Origin: Rubneribacter badeniensis
GTDB taxonomy: Bacteria; Actinomycetota; Coriobacteriia; Coriobacteriales; Eggerthellaceae
DNA: 54,089 nt
Assembly: GCF_002899695.1 (NCBI RefSeq)
Contig: NZ_PPEL01000010.1
Location: 1-54,089, forward strand
Direction: 5' to 3'
In this document: positions 8,107-15,869 of the stretch, piece after piece
How the letters are laid out: every line of letters starts with the position of its first letter
Numbering within the stretch: position 1 is the first letter of the stretch
Translations under genes and position numbers: made by a program
Notes under the pieces: model-generated
The model's database searches: none
What the model was told of the DNA's origin: nothing
The model's input: only the letters and a program-made list of their open reading frames with translations

Positions 8107-9067
8107 GGGAAGCGGCAACGCCGCGCCCGCGCCCGCCTCGGCATCCGCTGCGCGCGGGTTCGACATGGCGGCCCATGTGCGCCGCATCAACGCGCAGGAC
8201 AAGGCGGCCACCGTCGTTCTGACGCTCATCGTGGGGTTCGTGCTGCTCATCTTGGCCGCCATCGTGGTGTACGTGCTGGCGTCGGGCGCGGGCAAGCTGT
8301 TCGACCTCGGCTTTCTGACGGGCAAGCCCCAGCAGTTCAAAGAGGGCGGCGGCATCGGCCCGCAGCTGTTCAACTCGTTCTACCTGCTCGTGCTGACGCT
8401 TCTCATCTCGGTGCCCATCTCGCTGGGCGCGGCGATCTTTTTGGCCGAGTACGCGCCGGACAACCGGGCCACCGCCATCGCGAAGACCCTCATCGAGACG
8501 TTGTCGTCTCTGCCGTCCATCGTGGTGGGCCTGTTCGGGTTTCTGTTCTTCGTGCTGTATCTGGGATGGGGCTTCTCCATCATCGCGGGCGCGGTGGCGC
8601 TCACCATGTTCAACGTGCCCATCCTCGTGCGCGTGATCCAGCAGGCGCTCGAGAACGTGCCGCGCACGCAGCGCGACGCGGCGCTGGCCATGGGCCTGAC
8701 CCGGTGGGAGACGACCATCCACGTGCTTCTGCCCGTGGCCATGCCCGCCATCGTCACCGGCATCGTGCTGTCCGCGGGCCGCGTGTTCGGCGAGGCGGCG
8801 GCCCTCATCTTCACGGCAGGGCAGTCGGCGCCCATGCTCGACTTCACGAACTTCGACCTGTCGAGCCCCGCGTGTCCGTGGAACGTGTTCCGTCCGGCCG
8901 AGACGCTGGCCGTGCACATCTGGAAGATCAACAGCGAGGGCGTGGTGCCCGACCTCGAGGCCGTGTCCAACGGCACCGCCGCCGTGCTGCTCGTGTGCAT
9001 CTTGGCCTTCAACCTGCTGGCCCGCTTGGTGGGCAAGCTTCTCGAAAGGAGGATGACGAGCGAATGA
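8099..9067 (+). CDS. pstA: phosphate ABC transporter permease PstA
   Basis: 322-residue partner permease of PstC. A cytoplasmic N-terminus of about 40 residues precedes the first membrane segment (VVLTLIVGFVLLILAAIVVY). The coupling loop reads LENVPRTQRDAALAMGLTRW and is followed by GRVFGEAAALIFTAGQ. The start overlaps the end of pstC by eight bases and the stop overlaps the pstB start (ATGA), so the genes are translationally coupled. The segment before the last helix (DFTNFDLSSPACPWNVFRP) is a typical PstA periplasmic loop. Confidence 0.95.
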   Translation: MAKGSGNAAPAPASASAARGFDMAAHVRRINAQDKAATVVLTLIVGFVLLILAAIVVYVLASGAGKLFDLGFLTGKPQQFKEGGGIGPQLFNSFYLLVLTLLISVPISLGAAIFLAEYAPDNRATAIAKTLIETLSSLPSIVVGLFGFLFFVLYLGWGFSIIAGAVALTMFNVPILVRVIQQALENVPRTQRDAALAMGLTRWETTIHVLLPVAMPAIVTGIVLSAGRVFGEAAALIFTAGQSAPMLDFTNFDLSSPACPWNVFRPAETLAVHIWKINSEGVVPDLEAVSNGTAAVLLVCILAFNLLARLVGKLLERRMTSE

Positions 9068-9816
9068 TCGAGACACGCGACCTGACCGTCTCCTACGGCG
9101 GCGTCGAAGCCCTGCACGCCACCTCGCTCGAATTCCAGGCGGGCCAGGTGACCGCGCTCATCGGGCCTTCGGGCTGCGGCAAGTCCACCTTCCTGCGCTG
9201 TTTGAACCTCATGAACCGCGAGATCCCCGGATGCTGCGTGGGCGGGAGCATCCTCTACCACGGGCGCGACGTCAACACGGCGAAGGAGAACCTGTTCGAG
9301 CTGCGCAAATCCATCGGCATGGTGTTCCAGCAGCCCACGCCGTTTCGCAAGTCCATCCGCGAGAACATCCTGTTCGCGCCCAAGCGCCATGGCCTTGTGG
9401 CCGGCAGGGAGCAGGAGGACGCGCTCGTGGAGGAATCGCTGCGGGCGGGCGCTTTGTGGGATGAGGTGAAGGACAAGCTCGACAAGAGCGCGTGCGCCCT
9501 GTCCGGCGGCCAGCAGCAGCGCCTGTGCATCGCGCGCACGCTCGCCATGCGCCCTGACGTGGTGCTGTTCGACGAGCCGTGCTCGGCGCTCGACCCCATC
9601 TCCACCTACACCATCGAGGAAACGATCCGCGCGATCGCCGAGCGCGGCATCTGCGCGATCATCGTGACGCACAACATGGAGCAGGCCGCGCGCGTGTCCG
9701 ACCGCACCGCGTTCTTCTACCTGGGCGACATGGTGGAGACGGGCGACACCAAGCAGATCTTCTCGGCGCCGCGCGACGCGCGCCTCGCCGACTACCTGAC
9801 GGGGAGGTTCGGCTGA
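9064..9816 (+). CDS. pstB: phosphate ABC transporter ATPase, first copy
   Basis: 250-residue ABC ATPase that powers phosphate import through PstCA. Walker A is GPSGCGKST (34-42), the signature is LSGGQQQR, Walker B is VVLFDEP with SALDPIS after it, and the switch His lies in [10 protein letters not shown]. The start ATGA overlaps the pstA stop, and its own stop shares a base with the next pstB start. It differs from the second copy by a longer middle region ([17 protein letters not shown]) and by Cys in place of Thr in DEPCSALDP. Two pstB genes in one operon are known in several bacteria; the duplication here may give two alternative ATPases. Confidence 0.95.
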   Translation: MIETRDLTVSYGGVEALHATSLEFQAGQVTALIGPSGCGKSTFLRCLNLMNREIPGCCVGGSILYHGRDVNTAKENLFELRKSIGMVFQQPTPFRKSIRENILFAPKRHGLVAGREQEDALVEESLRAGALWDEVKDKLDKSACALSGGQQQRLCIARTLAMRPDVVLFDEPCSALDPISTYTIEETIRAIAERGICAIIVTHNMEQAARVSDRTAFFYLGDMVETGDTKQIFSAPRDARLADYLTGRFG

Positions 9817-10556
9817 TGATTTCGGTAGAGAACTTCAAACTGTGGTACGGCGACTTCCAAGCGCTCAAGGGCATCACGCTCGAGGTGCCGAAGAACCAAG
9901 TGACTGCGTTCATCGGCCCTTCGGGTTGCGGCAAGTCCACGCTTTTGCGTGCGATGAACCGCATGTGCGACTTCGTGGGGGGCGTGCGCCACGAGGGCTC
10001 GATCGCCATCGACGGGCGCGACGTGTTCGCCTCCGACCCGAACGAGCTGCGCGTGGCCGTGGGCATGGTGTTCCAGCACCCCAACCCGTTCCCCCTGAGC
10101 ATTCGCGACAACATCCTGTACGGGCCGCGGCGCATGCGCCGCATCTCGAAGGCCGAGGGCGACGAGATCGTGGAGTGCAGCCTACGCGACGCGGGCCTGT
10201 TCGACGAGGTGAAGGACAAGCTCGACCAAAGCGGTCTGGGGATATCCGGCGGCCAGCAGCAGCGCCTGTGCATCGCGCGCGCCCTGGCGGTGGATCCGCA
10301 GGTTTTGCTGATGGACGAGCCCACGAGCGCCCTCGACCCCATCTCCACGGGGCTGGTGGAGGAGCTCATGCTCTCCCTCGCGCGCGAGCGCACCGTGGTG
10401 GTGGTCACCCACAACATGCAGCAGGCGACGCGCGTGGCGGATCGCACCGCGTTCTTCTACCTGGGGGAATTGGTGGAGGAGGGCCCCACCAAGCGCCTGT
10501 TCTCCGACCCGCGCGAGCAGCGCACCCAAGAATACCTGACAGGGAGGTTTGGCTAA
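9816..10556 (+). CDS. pstB: phosphate ABC transporter ATPase, second copy
   Basis: 246-residue paralogue of the preceding ATPase, starting on the last base of its stop codon. Walker A is GPSGCGKST (34-42), the signature is ISGGQQQR, and Walker B is [13 protein letters not shown], the canonical form. The loop after the ABC core reads [20 protein letters not shown], the usual PstB phosphate-operon form. The stop shares a base with the phoU start. Which copy serves PstCA cannot be told from sequence; this one is closer to the textbook PstB. Confidence 0.95.
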   Translation: MISVENFKLWYGDFQALKGITLEVPKNQVTAFIGPSGCGKSTLLRAMNRMCDFVGGVRHEGSIAIDGRDVFASDPNELRVAVGMVFQHPNPFPLSIRDNILYGPRRMRRISKAEGDEIVECSLRDAGLFDEVKDKLDQSGLGISGGQQQRLCIARALAVDPQVLLMDEPTSALDPISTGLVEELMLSLARERTVVVVTHNMQQATRVADRTAFFYLGELVEEGPTKRLFSDPREQRTQEYLTGRFG

Positions 10557-11254
10557 TGCAATCTCGAAGCAAGTACATCAAGCAGCTCGACGACCTCGAG
10601 GCGCACGTCCAGCGGCTTGGCGACCACGTGGTGGCCGACATCCGCGCCGCAGGTCTGGCGCTCGCCGGAGACGAGGGTTCGGCCGAGGGCGTGCTGCAGG
10701 GACGCAAGGCCGAGCGGCGGCTGCAGCACGCCATCGAGAGCGGTTGCTTGGACGCGCTGCTGCTTCAGCAGCCGCTGGTGGCGGGCGATCTGCGGTTCGT
10801 GTCCGGTGTGTTCCGCATCGTGTCCGACCTGTCGCACATCGGGTCGATGACGCGCGACATCGCGTTTCTATCTCAGAGCGTTCCCGGTGAGATCGTCGCG
10901 CGGGTGGGAGAGAACCTCGCCGCCTCCTGCGAGAAGACGGCCGACATGGTGGCCTTGGCGGTGGGCGCGTTCAAGGACGCCGACGAAGAGGCGGCGCGGC
11001 GCGTGTTCGCCCTGGACAACGAGGTGGACGAGCTGTACAAGCGCTCCCAGGACGTCATCGTCGAGATGATCCGCACGACCACGTCCGACCCCGAGCACCT
11101 GCCGGAACTGCTCATGGTGGCCAAGTACTTCGAACGCATCGGCGACGACGCGCAGCGCATCGCCGGATGGGCGCTGTTCCGCGTGACCGGGCACCATGAG
11201 GTATACTACAAGGCGCACGACGGGGAAGGCGCGAACGAAGCCTTCCCGAGCTGA
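10556..11254 (+). CDS. phoU: phosphate-specific transport system accessory protein
   Basis: 232-residue helical protein made of two PhoU repeats. It links Pst transporter activity to the PhoR kinase and restrains phosphate uptake. Family motifs include QQPLVAGDLRFV in the first half and LLMVAKYFERIGDDAQRIA in the second; the acidic E-x-D pattern of the second repeat is the usual metal-binding site. The C-terminus is a short variable tail. The start overlaps the pstB stop and its stop overlaps the next regulator's ATG, so translation is coupled through the whole operon. Confidence 0.95.
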   Translation: MQSRSKYIKQLDDLEAHVQRLGDHVVADIRAAGLALAGDEGSAEGVLQGRKAERRLQHAIESGCLDALLLQQPLVAGDLRFVSGVFRIVSDLSHIGSMTRDIAFLSQSVPGEIVARVGENLAASCEKTADMVALAVGAFKDADEEAARRVFALDNEVDELYKRSQDVIVEMIRTTTSDPEHLPELLMVAKYFERIGDDAQRIAGWALFRVTGHHEVYYKAHDGEGANEAFPS

Positions 11255-11964
11255 TGACGGAGGGATTCGGAGGTCGGACGCGCGTGGTCTACTACGTTGA
11301 GGACGACAACAACATTCGCGAGCTCGCCGTGTACGCGCTGTCGCGCGCGGGCATCGAGGTGGAGGGCGTCGCCGACGACGCGGAGTTCCGCGCGGCGTGC
11401 GCCCGCCGTCTTCCCGACGTAGTCATACTCGACATCATGCTGCCCGGCGTGGACGGCTTGGACATGCTGCGGCGCATCAGGCAGACGCCGGGGATGTCCC
11501 GCGTGCCGGTGATGATGGTGACGGCGAAGAGCACCGAGCTTGACATCGTGACCGCGTTGGACAACGGGGCCGACGAGTACATGACCAAGCCCTACGGCAT
11601 GATGGAGCTGGTCAGCCGCACGCGCGCGCTGTTGCGGCGCGCGCCGGAGTGGTCGGCGCGCCAGGTGGAGCGAGCGCTTGAGGTCGGGCCGCTCTCGGTG
11701 TCGCTCGACCGCCGCGAGGCGACGTGCGACGGCGCGCCGCTCGATTTGACGGCGCGCGAGTTCGACCTGCTCGTGCACTTCATGCAGAATCCCGGCGTAG
11801 TGTTCACGCGCGAGACGCTTCTGCAGCATGTGTGGGGGTGGGACTTCGGCGGGGGCAGCAGAACGGTCGACACGCACGTGCTGACCCTGCGCCGGAAACT
11901 GGGCGATCACGCCGGATTGCTGGAGACGGTACGCGGCGTGGGGTATCGGTTGCGCAAGGAGTAA
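11254..11964 (+). CDS. PhoB-like response regulator, first of two
   Basis: 236-residue OmpR/PhoB-family transcription factor. The receiver domain (about 11-130) has the acidic pocket YYVEDD, phospho-acceptor Asp60 in ILDIMLP and Lys in MTKPYG. The C-terminal winged helix includes LTAREFDLLVHF and TVDTHVLTLRRKLGD. It is a close paralogue of the next regulator (both begin YYVEDD.NIR.L.VYAL) and lies directly after phoU, before a 141-base gap. It probably responds to phosphate and binds the Pho-box arrays, but which of the two pairs with the kinase is not clear. Confidence 0.93.
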   Translation: MTEGFGGRTRVVYYVEDDNNIRELAVYALSRAGIEVEGVADDAEFRAACARRLPDVVILDIMLPGVDGLDMLRRIRQTPGMSRVPVMMVTAKSTELDIVTALDNGADEYMTKPYGMMELVSRTRALLRRAPEWSARQVERALEVGPLSVSLDRREATCDGAPLDLTAREFDLLVHFMQNPGVVFTRETLLQHVWGWDFGGGSRTVDTHVLTLRRKLGDHAGLLETVRGVGYRLRKE

Positions 11965-12105
11965 GGGCGTGCGGGTGGCGAATGCGACGGCGAGGAGCGT
12001 CGCGGCGTTCGGGATCGTCCCGCCGCGCGGCCAGGCTCGTCTCGCGCGCGGTGGCGCCTCGCAGCGGCGGCCTGCCTTTCTGTTCGGCGAAACGAAGGAA
12101 CCTTC

Positions 12106-12795
12106 ATGATCTACTACGTTGAAGACGACACCAACATCCGCGACCTGACGGTGTACGCGCTGCGTCAGGCCGGGTTCGAGGCGCAGGGATTCCCGGCGGC
12201 AGAGGAGTTCTTCGTCGCATGCAGGGAGCGGCTGCCCGAGCTCGTGCTGCTCGACATCATGCTGCCCGAGGTGGACGGGCTCGAGATACTCCACGTCCTG
12301 CGTGACGATCCGGCGACGAAAAGCTTGCCGGTCATGATGCTCACGGCCAAGGGCACCGAGTTCGACACCGTGTGCGGCCTCGATGCCGGTGCCGACGACT
12401 ACCTGGCCAAGCCCTTCGGCATGATGGAGCTGGTCAGCCGCGTGAACGCGCTGCTGCGCCGCGCGGGCGCGCCCGCTGCCGCGCGTGACGAACTTACTTG
12501 CGGCCCGGTCGTGCTGACGGTGTCGGCCCATACGGTGAGCGTGGGCGGTCAGCCCGTCGCGCTCACGCTCAAGGAGTTCGACCTTCTGCGCGCCCTCATG
12601 CAAAACGAAGGGCGCGTGCTCTCGCGTCGCCAGCTGCTCGAGGACGTGTGGGGCGTCACCTACGTGGGCGAGACGCGCACGGTGGACGTGCACGTGCAGA
12701 CGCTGCGCCAGAAACTTGCCGCCGCGTCCGATGGGGCCGATGCGCTCATCCAGACGGTGCGTGGCGTGGGTTACTGCGTCAAGAGCCCCGCCTGA
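12106..12795 (+). CDS. PhoB-like response regulator, second of two
   Basis: 229-residue OmpR/PhoB-family regulator. The receiver domain holds YYVEDD at the N-terminus, phospho-acceptor Asp50 in LLDIMLP and Lys in LAKPFG. The winged-helix domain includes LTLKEFDLLRALM and TVDVHVQTLRQKL. AAGGAA lies seven to eight bases before the ATG. It is followed after 14 bases by a histidine kinase, so this is the likely cognate regulator of that kinase. High similarity to the preceding regulator points to a tandem duplication; the 141 bases between them hold no gene. Confidence 0.94.
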   Translation: MIYYVEDDTNIRDLTVYALRQAGFEAQGFPAAEEFFVACRERLPELVLLDIMLPEVDGLEILHVLRDDPATKSLPVMMLTAKGTEFDTVCGLDAGADDYLAKPFGMMELVSRVNALLRRAGAPAAARDELTCGPVVLTVSAHTVSVGGQPVALTLKEFDLLRALMQNEGRVLSRRQLLEDVWGVTYVGETRTVDVHVQTLRQKLAAASDGADALIQTVRGVGYCVKSPA

Positions 12796-12809
12796 GAGGG
12801 GGGCGTCTC

Positions 12810-14198
12810 GTGAGCCCCACCCATTTCAAGGTGAAGAGCCTCTCCGGCAAGATATTCACGAGCGTGCTCGCGTTCACGCTCGGCGTCATCGTGGCGTTTT
12901 CCGTGGCGATGACCACCATCTACTACCTGTCCTACGAGCGCGACGCCGAAGCCGAGCTGGCGGCCAGCGCCCAGGACGCGGCGCGCTACTTGAACGCTAC
13001 GCCCTCGTCCGACAACGCACCCGCGCTCGAAGAGCAGTTCTCGGGCACGACGCGCTACACGCTCATCGCCGCCGACGGCACGGTGCTGTTCGACAGCGCC
13101 GCCGATGCGGGCACCCTTGGCAACCACGCCGATCGCTCTGAAGTGCAGGAAGCCGCCGTGTCCGGCGAAGCCGTCACCATGCGCCATTCCGACACGCTCG
13201 ATACTGACACCTTGTACGCGGCCGTGAAGCTGGACGACGGTTCCATCGTGCGCCTGTCCGAGACGCGCCATTCGTTGCTGTCGTTTCTCGGCGACATGCT
13301 CGTGCCCGTGCTCGTGGCGCTCGTGGCGGCCGTGGCGCTCGTGTTCGTCCTTTCGAAGGCGCTCACGCGCCGCATCATGAGGCCCATCGACGCGCTCGAC
13401 TTCGCCAACCCCCTCGACAACGAGATCTACGAGGAGATGGACCCGCTGCTCATCCGCATCGACGAGCAGCAGCGCCAGCTGAAGCAGCAAAACGCCGAGC
13501 TGGCCGAGGCCGAGAACATGCGGCGCGACTTCTCGAGCAACGTGAGCCACGAGATGAAGACACCCCTGCAGGTGATCAGCGGATACGCCGAGCTGATGAA
13601 AAACGACATGGTGCAGCCCGCCGACCGTCAGAAATTCGCCGCGCTCATCTACGACGAGGCCCAGGCCATGCGCTCGCTCATCAACGATGTGCTGACGCTC
13701 TCGAAGCTCGACGAAACCGCGTTCGAGAGCGAGGGCGCCGCGCCCGTCGACCTGCACGACGTGGCGCAGCGCGTGGCGGGCCGTCTGGCCAGCTTCGCGG
13801 ACGGCCAGGGCGTCGAGGTGCGTATCGAAGGCGCTTCGGCGCGCATCGCCGGCAGCGAGACGCTTGCGGAGGAGATGCTGTACAACCTCATCGAGAACGG
13901 CATCCGCTACAATCACGAAGGCGGCAGCGTCGTCATGCGCGTGCGGGCCGACGCGGCGGCGGGGCAAGCGACGGTGACGGTGAGCGACACGGGCCCCGGC
14001 ATCCCCGAGGAGCTGCACGACAAGGTGTTCGAGCGCTTCTTCCGCGTGGACAAGAGCCGTTCGAAGGAAACGGGCGGCACGGGCCTCGGGCTTGCCATCG
14101 TCAAGCACGCGGTGCTCCAACATCGCGGGACCATCGAGGTGAAGAGCGCCCTCGGCGAGGGAACCACCTTCGTGCTGCGCTTCCCGCTGGCCGACTGA
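12810..14198 (+). CDS. PhoR-like sensor histidine kinase
   Basis: 462-residue membrane kinase that probably senses phosphate status with PhoU/Pst and phosphorylates the adjacent regulators. Membrane segments lie at about 15-38 and 160-183 and flank a 120-residue extracytoplasmic domain. After the second one come a coiled linker (IRIDEQQRQLKQQNAEL), the dimerisation domain with phospho-acceptor His247 in VSHEMKTPL, and the ATPase domain with N-box LIENGIRYN, G1 box DTGPGIP and G2 box GGTGLGLAI. The GTG at 12810 follows a GAGAGGGGGG ribosome site and begins with SPTHFKVKSLSGKIF, fitting a short cytoplasmic tail. Last gene of the pho operon. Confidence 0.93.
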   Translation: MSPTHFKVKSLSGKIFTSVLAFTLGVIVAFSVAMTTIYYLSYERDAEAELAASAQDAARYLNATPSSDNAPALEEQFSGTTRYTLIAADGTVLFDSAADAGTLGNHADRSEVQEAAVSGEAVTMRHSDTLDTDTLYAAVKLDDGSIVRLSETRHSLLSFLGDMLVPVLVALVAAVALVFVLSKALTRRIMRPIDALDFANPLDNEIYEEMDPLLIRIDEQQRQLKQQNAELAEAENMRRDFSSNVSHEMKTPLQVISGYAELMKNDMVQPADRQKFAALIYDEAQAMRSLINDVLTLSKLDETAFESEGAAPVDLHDVAQRVAGRLASFADGQGVEVRIEGASARIAGSETLAEEMLYNLIENGIRYNHEGGSVVMRVRADAAAGQATVTVSDTGPGIPEELHDKVFERFFRVDKSRSKETGGTGLGLAIVKHAVLQHRGTIEVKSALGEGTTFVLRFPLAD

Positions 14199-14605
14199 CG
14201 GGCGGCGGGGTGGCGAGCGGGGGGGGTGCTGCCGCGCCGACGGACTGGTTTTTCTCGTAAAAGTTGCTGCCGATGGGATGGGCGCTCAGGGTGCGCTTTC
14301 CTGCGTGCCCCGCAGCGTTTTCCCGGGTCGTTGGTTGATCGCTGCGATCGATGCGGTTCTGGGAGCGAAAAGCCTTGCAAACTCTTCGCTGCTGGCAGCA
14401 ATCTGGTGAATTCCGCGTCAAACGGCCTTCGTCAGCTGCAAAACCACCATCGGCGCAGCGCCTTTCTCAGATGAGCGAAGCGGGTGCTTCGCTCTACGGC
14501 GCGACCGTCGAGAAGACGTCGGGAAAATTTCGCCATGGGGATTGCGGGCTAAGCGAAGGACACGACTCTGGGTGGCAAGGAGTGGCAAAAGCGTGGGGAA
14601 AGGGT

Positions 14606-14678
14606 GTGACGAAAGGGCGGGGATATCGTCGGAAAGTGACAAGAGGAAAGTGACAAGAGGACGGGGATGATGCCACAT
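14606..14678 (+). repeat. 27-base GTGACA...TGTCAC-type repeats, degenerate cluster
   Basis: A diverged copy begins at 14606 (GTGACGAAAGGGCGGGGAT), a truncated half-copy begins at 14636, and a nearly full copy runs 14650-14676 (GTGACAAGAGGACGGGGAT then a GCCAC end). They match the cleaner copies at 14973, 32073 and 52242-52359 in length and core. Confidence 0.75.
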
Positions 14679-14765
14679 GCGGGGAGGCTCGCCTCGGGGT
14701 TGAGGCGGGCGCGACGGCGGGTCGGGCGAGCCGGACAGGGCGGTGTCCGCATGCGCGAAAAAGGC

Positions 14766-14920
14766 CCGAAAATGGCCACGGAACCGCGTTCTGGCACGGA
14801 TCGGCCCCCTCGGGCGCGCGTCCGGAACTCGCGACCTGGCCTTTTGCCGGGAGCGCCCTCCGAAGAGGCTCCCGAACCCCGTCTTTTCGTGCCAGAACTC
14901 GGTTCCGTGGCCATTTTCGG
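14766..14920. repeat. long-stem inverted-repeat element, copy 2
   Basis: 33-base inverted arms (14766-14798 and 14888-14920) with a single mismatch flank an 89-base loop. The arm core GGCCACGGAACCGCGTTCTG differs from copy 1 by A to G, and the opposite arm carries the matching T to C change. The reverse complement of this loop resembles the copy 1 loop (shared GGCGCT, GGCAAAA and TTC-CGG blocks), so the two elements are inserted in opposite orientation. An inner stem CGGGAG...CTCCCG is present. Confidence 0.88.
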
Positions 14921-14972
14921 ACCGAAATCCTGCACGGCGACCCGCGGCGTGACAAAAACGCGACGAAAGAGC

Positions 14973-14999
14973 GTGACAAAAGGACGGGGATACTGTCAC
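14973..14999 (+). repeat. 27-base GTGACA...TGTCAC repeat
   Basis: A clean copy: GTGACAAAAGGACGGGGAT followed by ACTGTCAC. It is nearly identical to the reverse-oriented copy at 32073-32099 (one base differs). A half-copy, GTGACAAAAACGCGACG, precedes it at 14949. Confidence 0.85.
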
Positions 15000-15123
15000 G
15001 CGGCGGGGTCGGAAGCGGGTTGACGGGCTTGAGGCGGTGCGGATGGCGCTCAAAAGACGACCTAGGAGGGCGCGGGCGCTGCGGGGATGCGTCTTCGGCG
15101 AAGGAAAAGAGTCGAAGACGCCC

Positions 15124-15299
15124 AAAAAAGTTCCGCCCCCGGCCAGGAGGATGAACCCACCTCAAAAGGTGGGTGCCCGCAGCTCGTTTCCTGGCTTTCG
15201 CATCAACGGATGCGAATCTCCATTCCGCTCGCTCTCTTGGGCTCCCTCATGTTCTAGCATCGGTCCATCGCAAAGTATGGCTTCGAGGGCGGAACCTAT
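15124..15299 (-). ncRNA. ssrS: probable 6S RNA
   Basis: On the minus strand an RNA of about 175 nt would start near 15298. A TATACT -10 lies just upstream. The 5' end GGTTCCGCCC pairs with the 3' end GGGCGGAAC, which runs into a T6 tract at 15124-15129 (terminator). Inside, the 3' side of the central bubble holds the hairpin ACCCACCT-TTTG-AGGTGGGT, and the apical stem is TTCGCATC-CGTT-GATGCGAA. A closing stem, a bubble with a 3'-side hairpin, a terminal stem-loop and this length match 6S RNA, the sigma-70 holoenzyme decoy. Neighbouring rarA is a plausible context. The family name is inference; the structured RNA itself is well supported. Confidence 0.65.
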
Positions 15300-15335
15300 C
15301 TTCGAGTATAGGGGCCGGCATCGCAAAATAAAGAC

Positions 15336-15341
15336 TTGACA
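15336..15341 (+). promoter_or_regulatory. TTGACA -35 element and flanking operator-like repeat
   Basis: A consensus TTGACA lies in an AT-rich patch, bracketed by the inverted repeat AATAAAG (15327-15333) and CTTTATT (15346-15352). No good -10 is seen at 17 bases. It may drive the small membrane protein at 15477 or regulate the divergent 6S RNA. Confidence 0.35.
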
Positions 15342-15476
15342 TCTGCTTTATTGAATGGTTCGCCGCGAAGGCGAAGCGTCCTCCTCAATGTGTGCTACTC
15401 TGACCGAGGGGCCTCCTCGCAACAGGGCCTCTTCAGCGTTCGTTTCGGGATCGTGGATCGGAAAGAGGTGGGAAGG

Positions 15477-15668
15477 GTGATCCGTCTTTTCGACGTGTTG
15501 TCTTTTTTGTTTGACGTACCAGATTCAAAGGAAGTGAAGAAGATGGGCGAGGACATGAGGGCTGCGCACGAAAAAGGAGACGGACGGAGGATGATCATAG
15601 TCGCCCTGACGGCTCTCATGAGCTTTGCGCTCTCGATTCTGGGCGTGATCATACTGGTCTTTCTCTGA
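15477..15668 (+). CDS. small predicted membrane protein
   Basis: No family recognised. From the GTG at 15477 (with AAAGAGGTGGGAAG upstream) it encodes 63 residues. From the ATG at 15543, which has a better ribosome site (AAAGGAAG, eight bases away), it encodes 41. Either way the C-terminus is one strong membrane helix (MIIVALTALMSFALSILGVI) preceded by a charged segment (EDMRAAHEKGDGRR), a single-pass tail-anchored layout. It lies between the divergent probable 6S RNA and rarA. Its function is unknown; candidates include a stress-related membrane peptide or a toxin-like peptide. Confidence 0.5.
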   Translation: MIRLFDVLSFLFDVPDSKEVKKMGEDMRAAHEKGDGRRMIIVALTALMSFALSILGVIILVFL

Positions 15669-15869
15669 CGCAGGGGAACGAGTGCGTGACAAGGAACGGA
15701 TGCCATATCCATCCGTTTCCCCATCGCAGGTTGGACGACAGCGGCTCTCTTTGGCGTGGCCCTTGGCAAGCGAGTCCCTTCTGGATTCTGGAATTGTTTC
15801 CGAAACCATTGAGTGATTTCCACAAACCCCGTATAGGCAAACAAGCGTTCGCATGATACCATACCGCTC

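Larger units (their letters stand above)
14199..15123. other. long intergenic region rich in repeats
   Basis: About 900 bases between the pho operon and the 6S RNA locus, with no convincing gene. It contains a hairpin GAGCGAAGC-GGGT-GCTTCGCTC (14473-14494), partial and full copies of a 27-base GTGACA...TGTCAC repeat on both sides of the second long-stem element, and a GCGTCTTCG...CGAAGACGC stem near 15090-15123. Open frames here are short and unlike proteins. Confidence 0.65.

Noticed and set aside
14199-15123. Remnant insertion sequence between the pho operon and rarA
   Set aside because: No transposase-like frame; the inverted repeats belong to the non-coding element families.
15090-15126. 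GCGTCTTCG...CGAAGACGC stem followed by AAAAAA as a terminator
   Set aside because: The T-run lies on the wrong side of this stem; it belongs to the end of the minus-strand 6S-like RNA.
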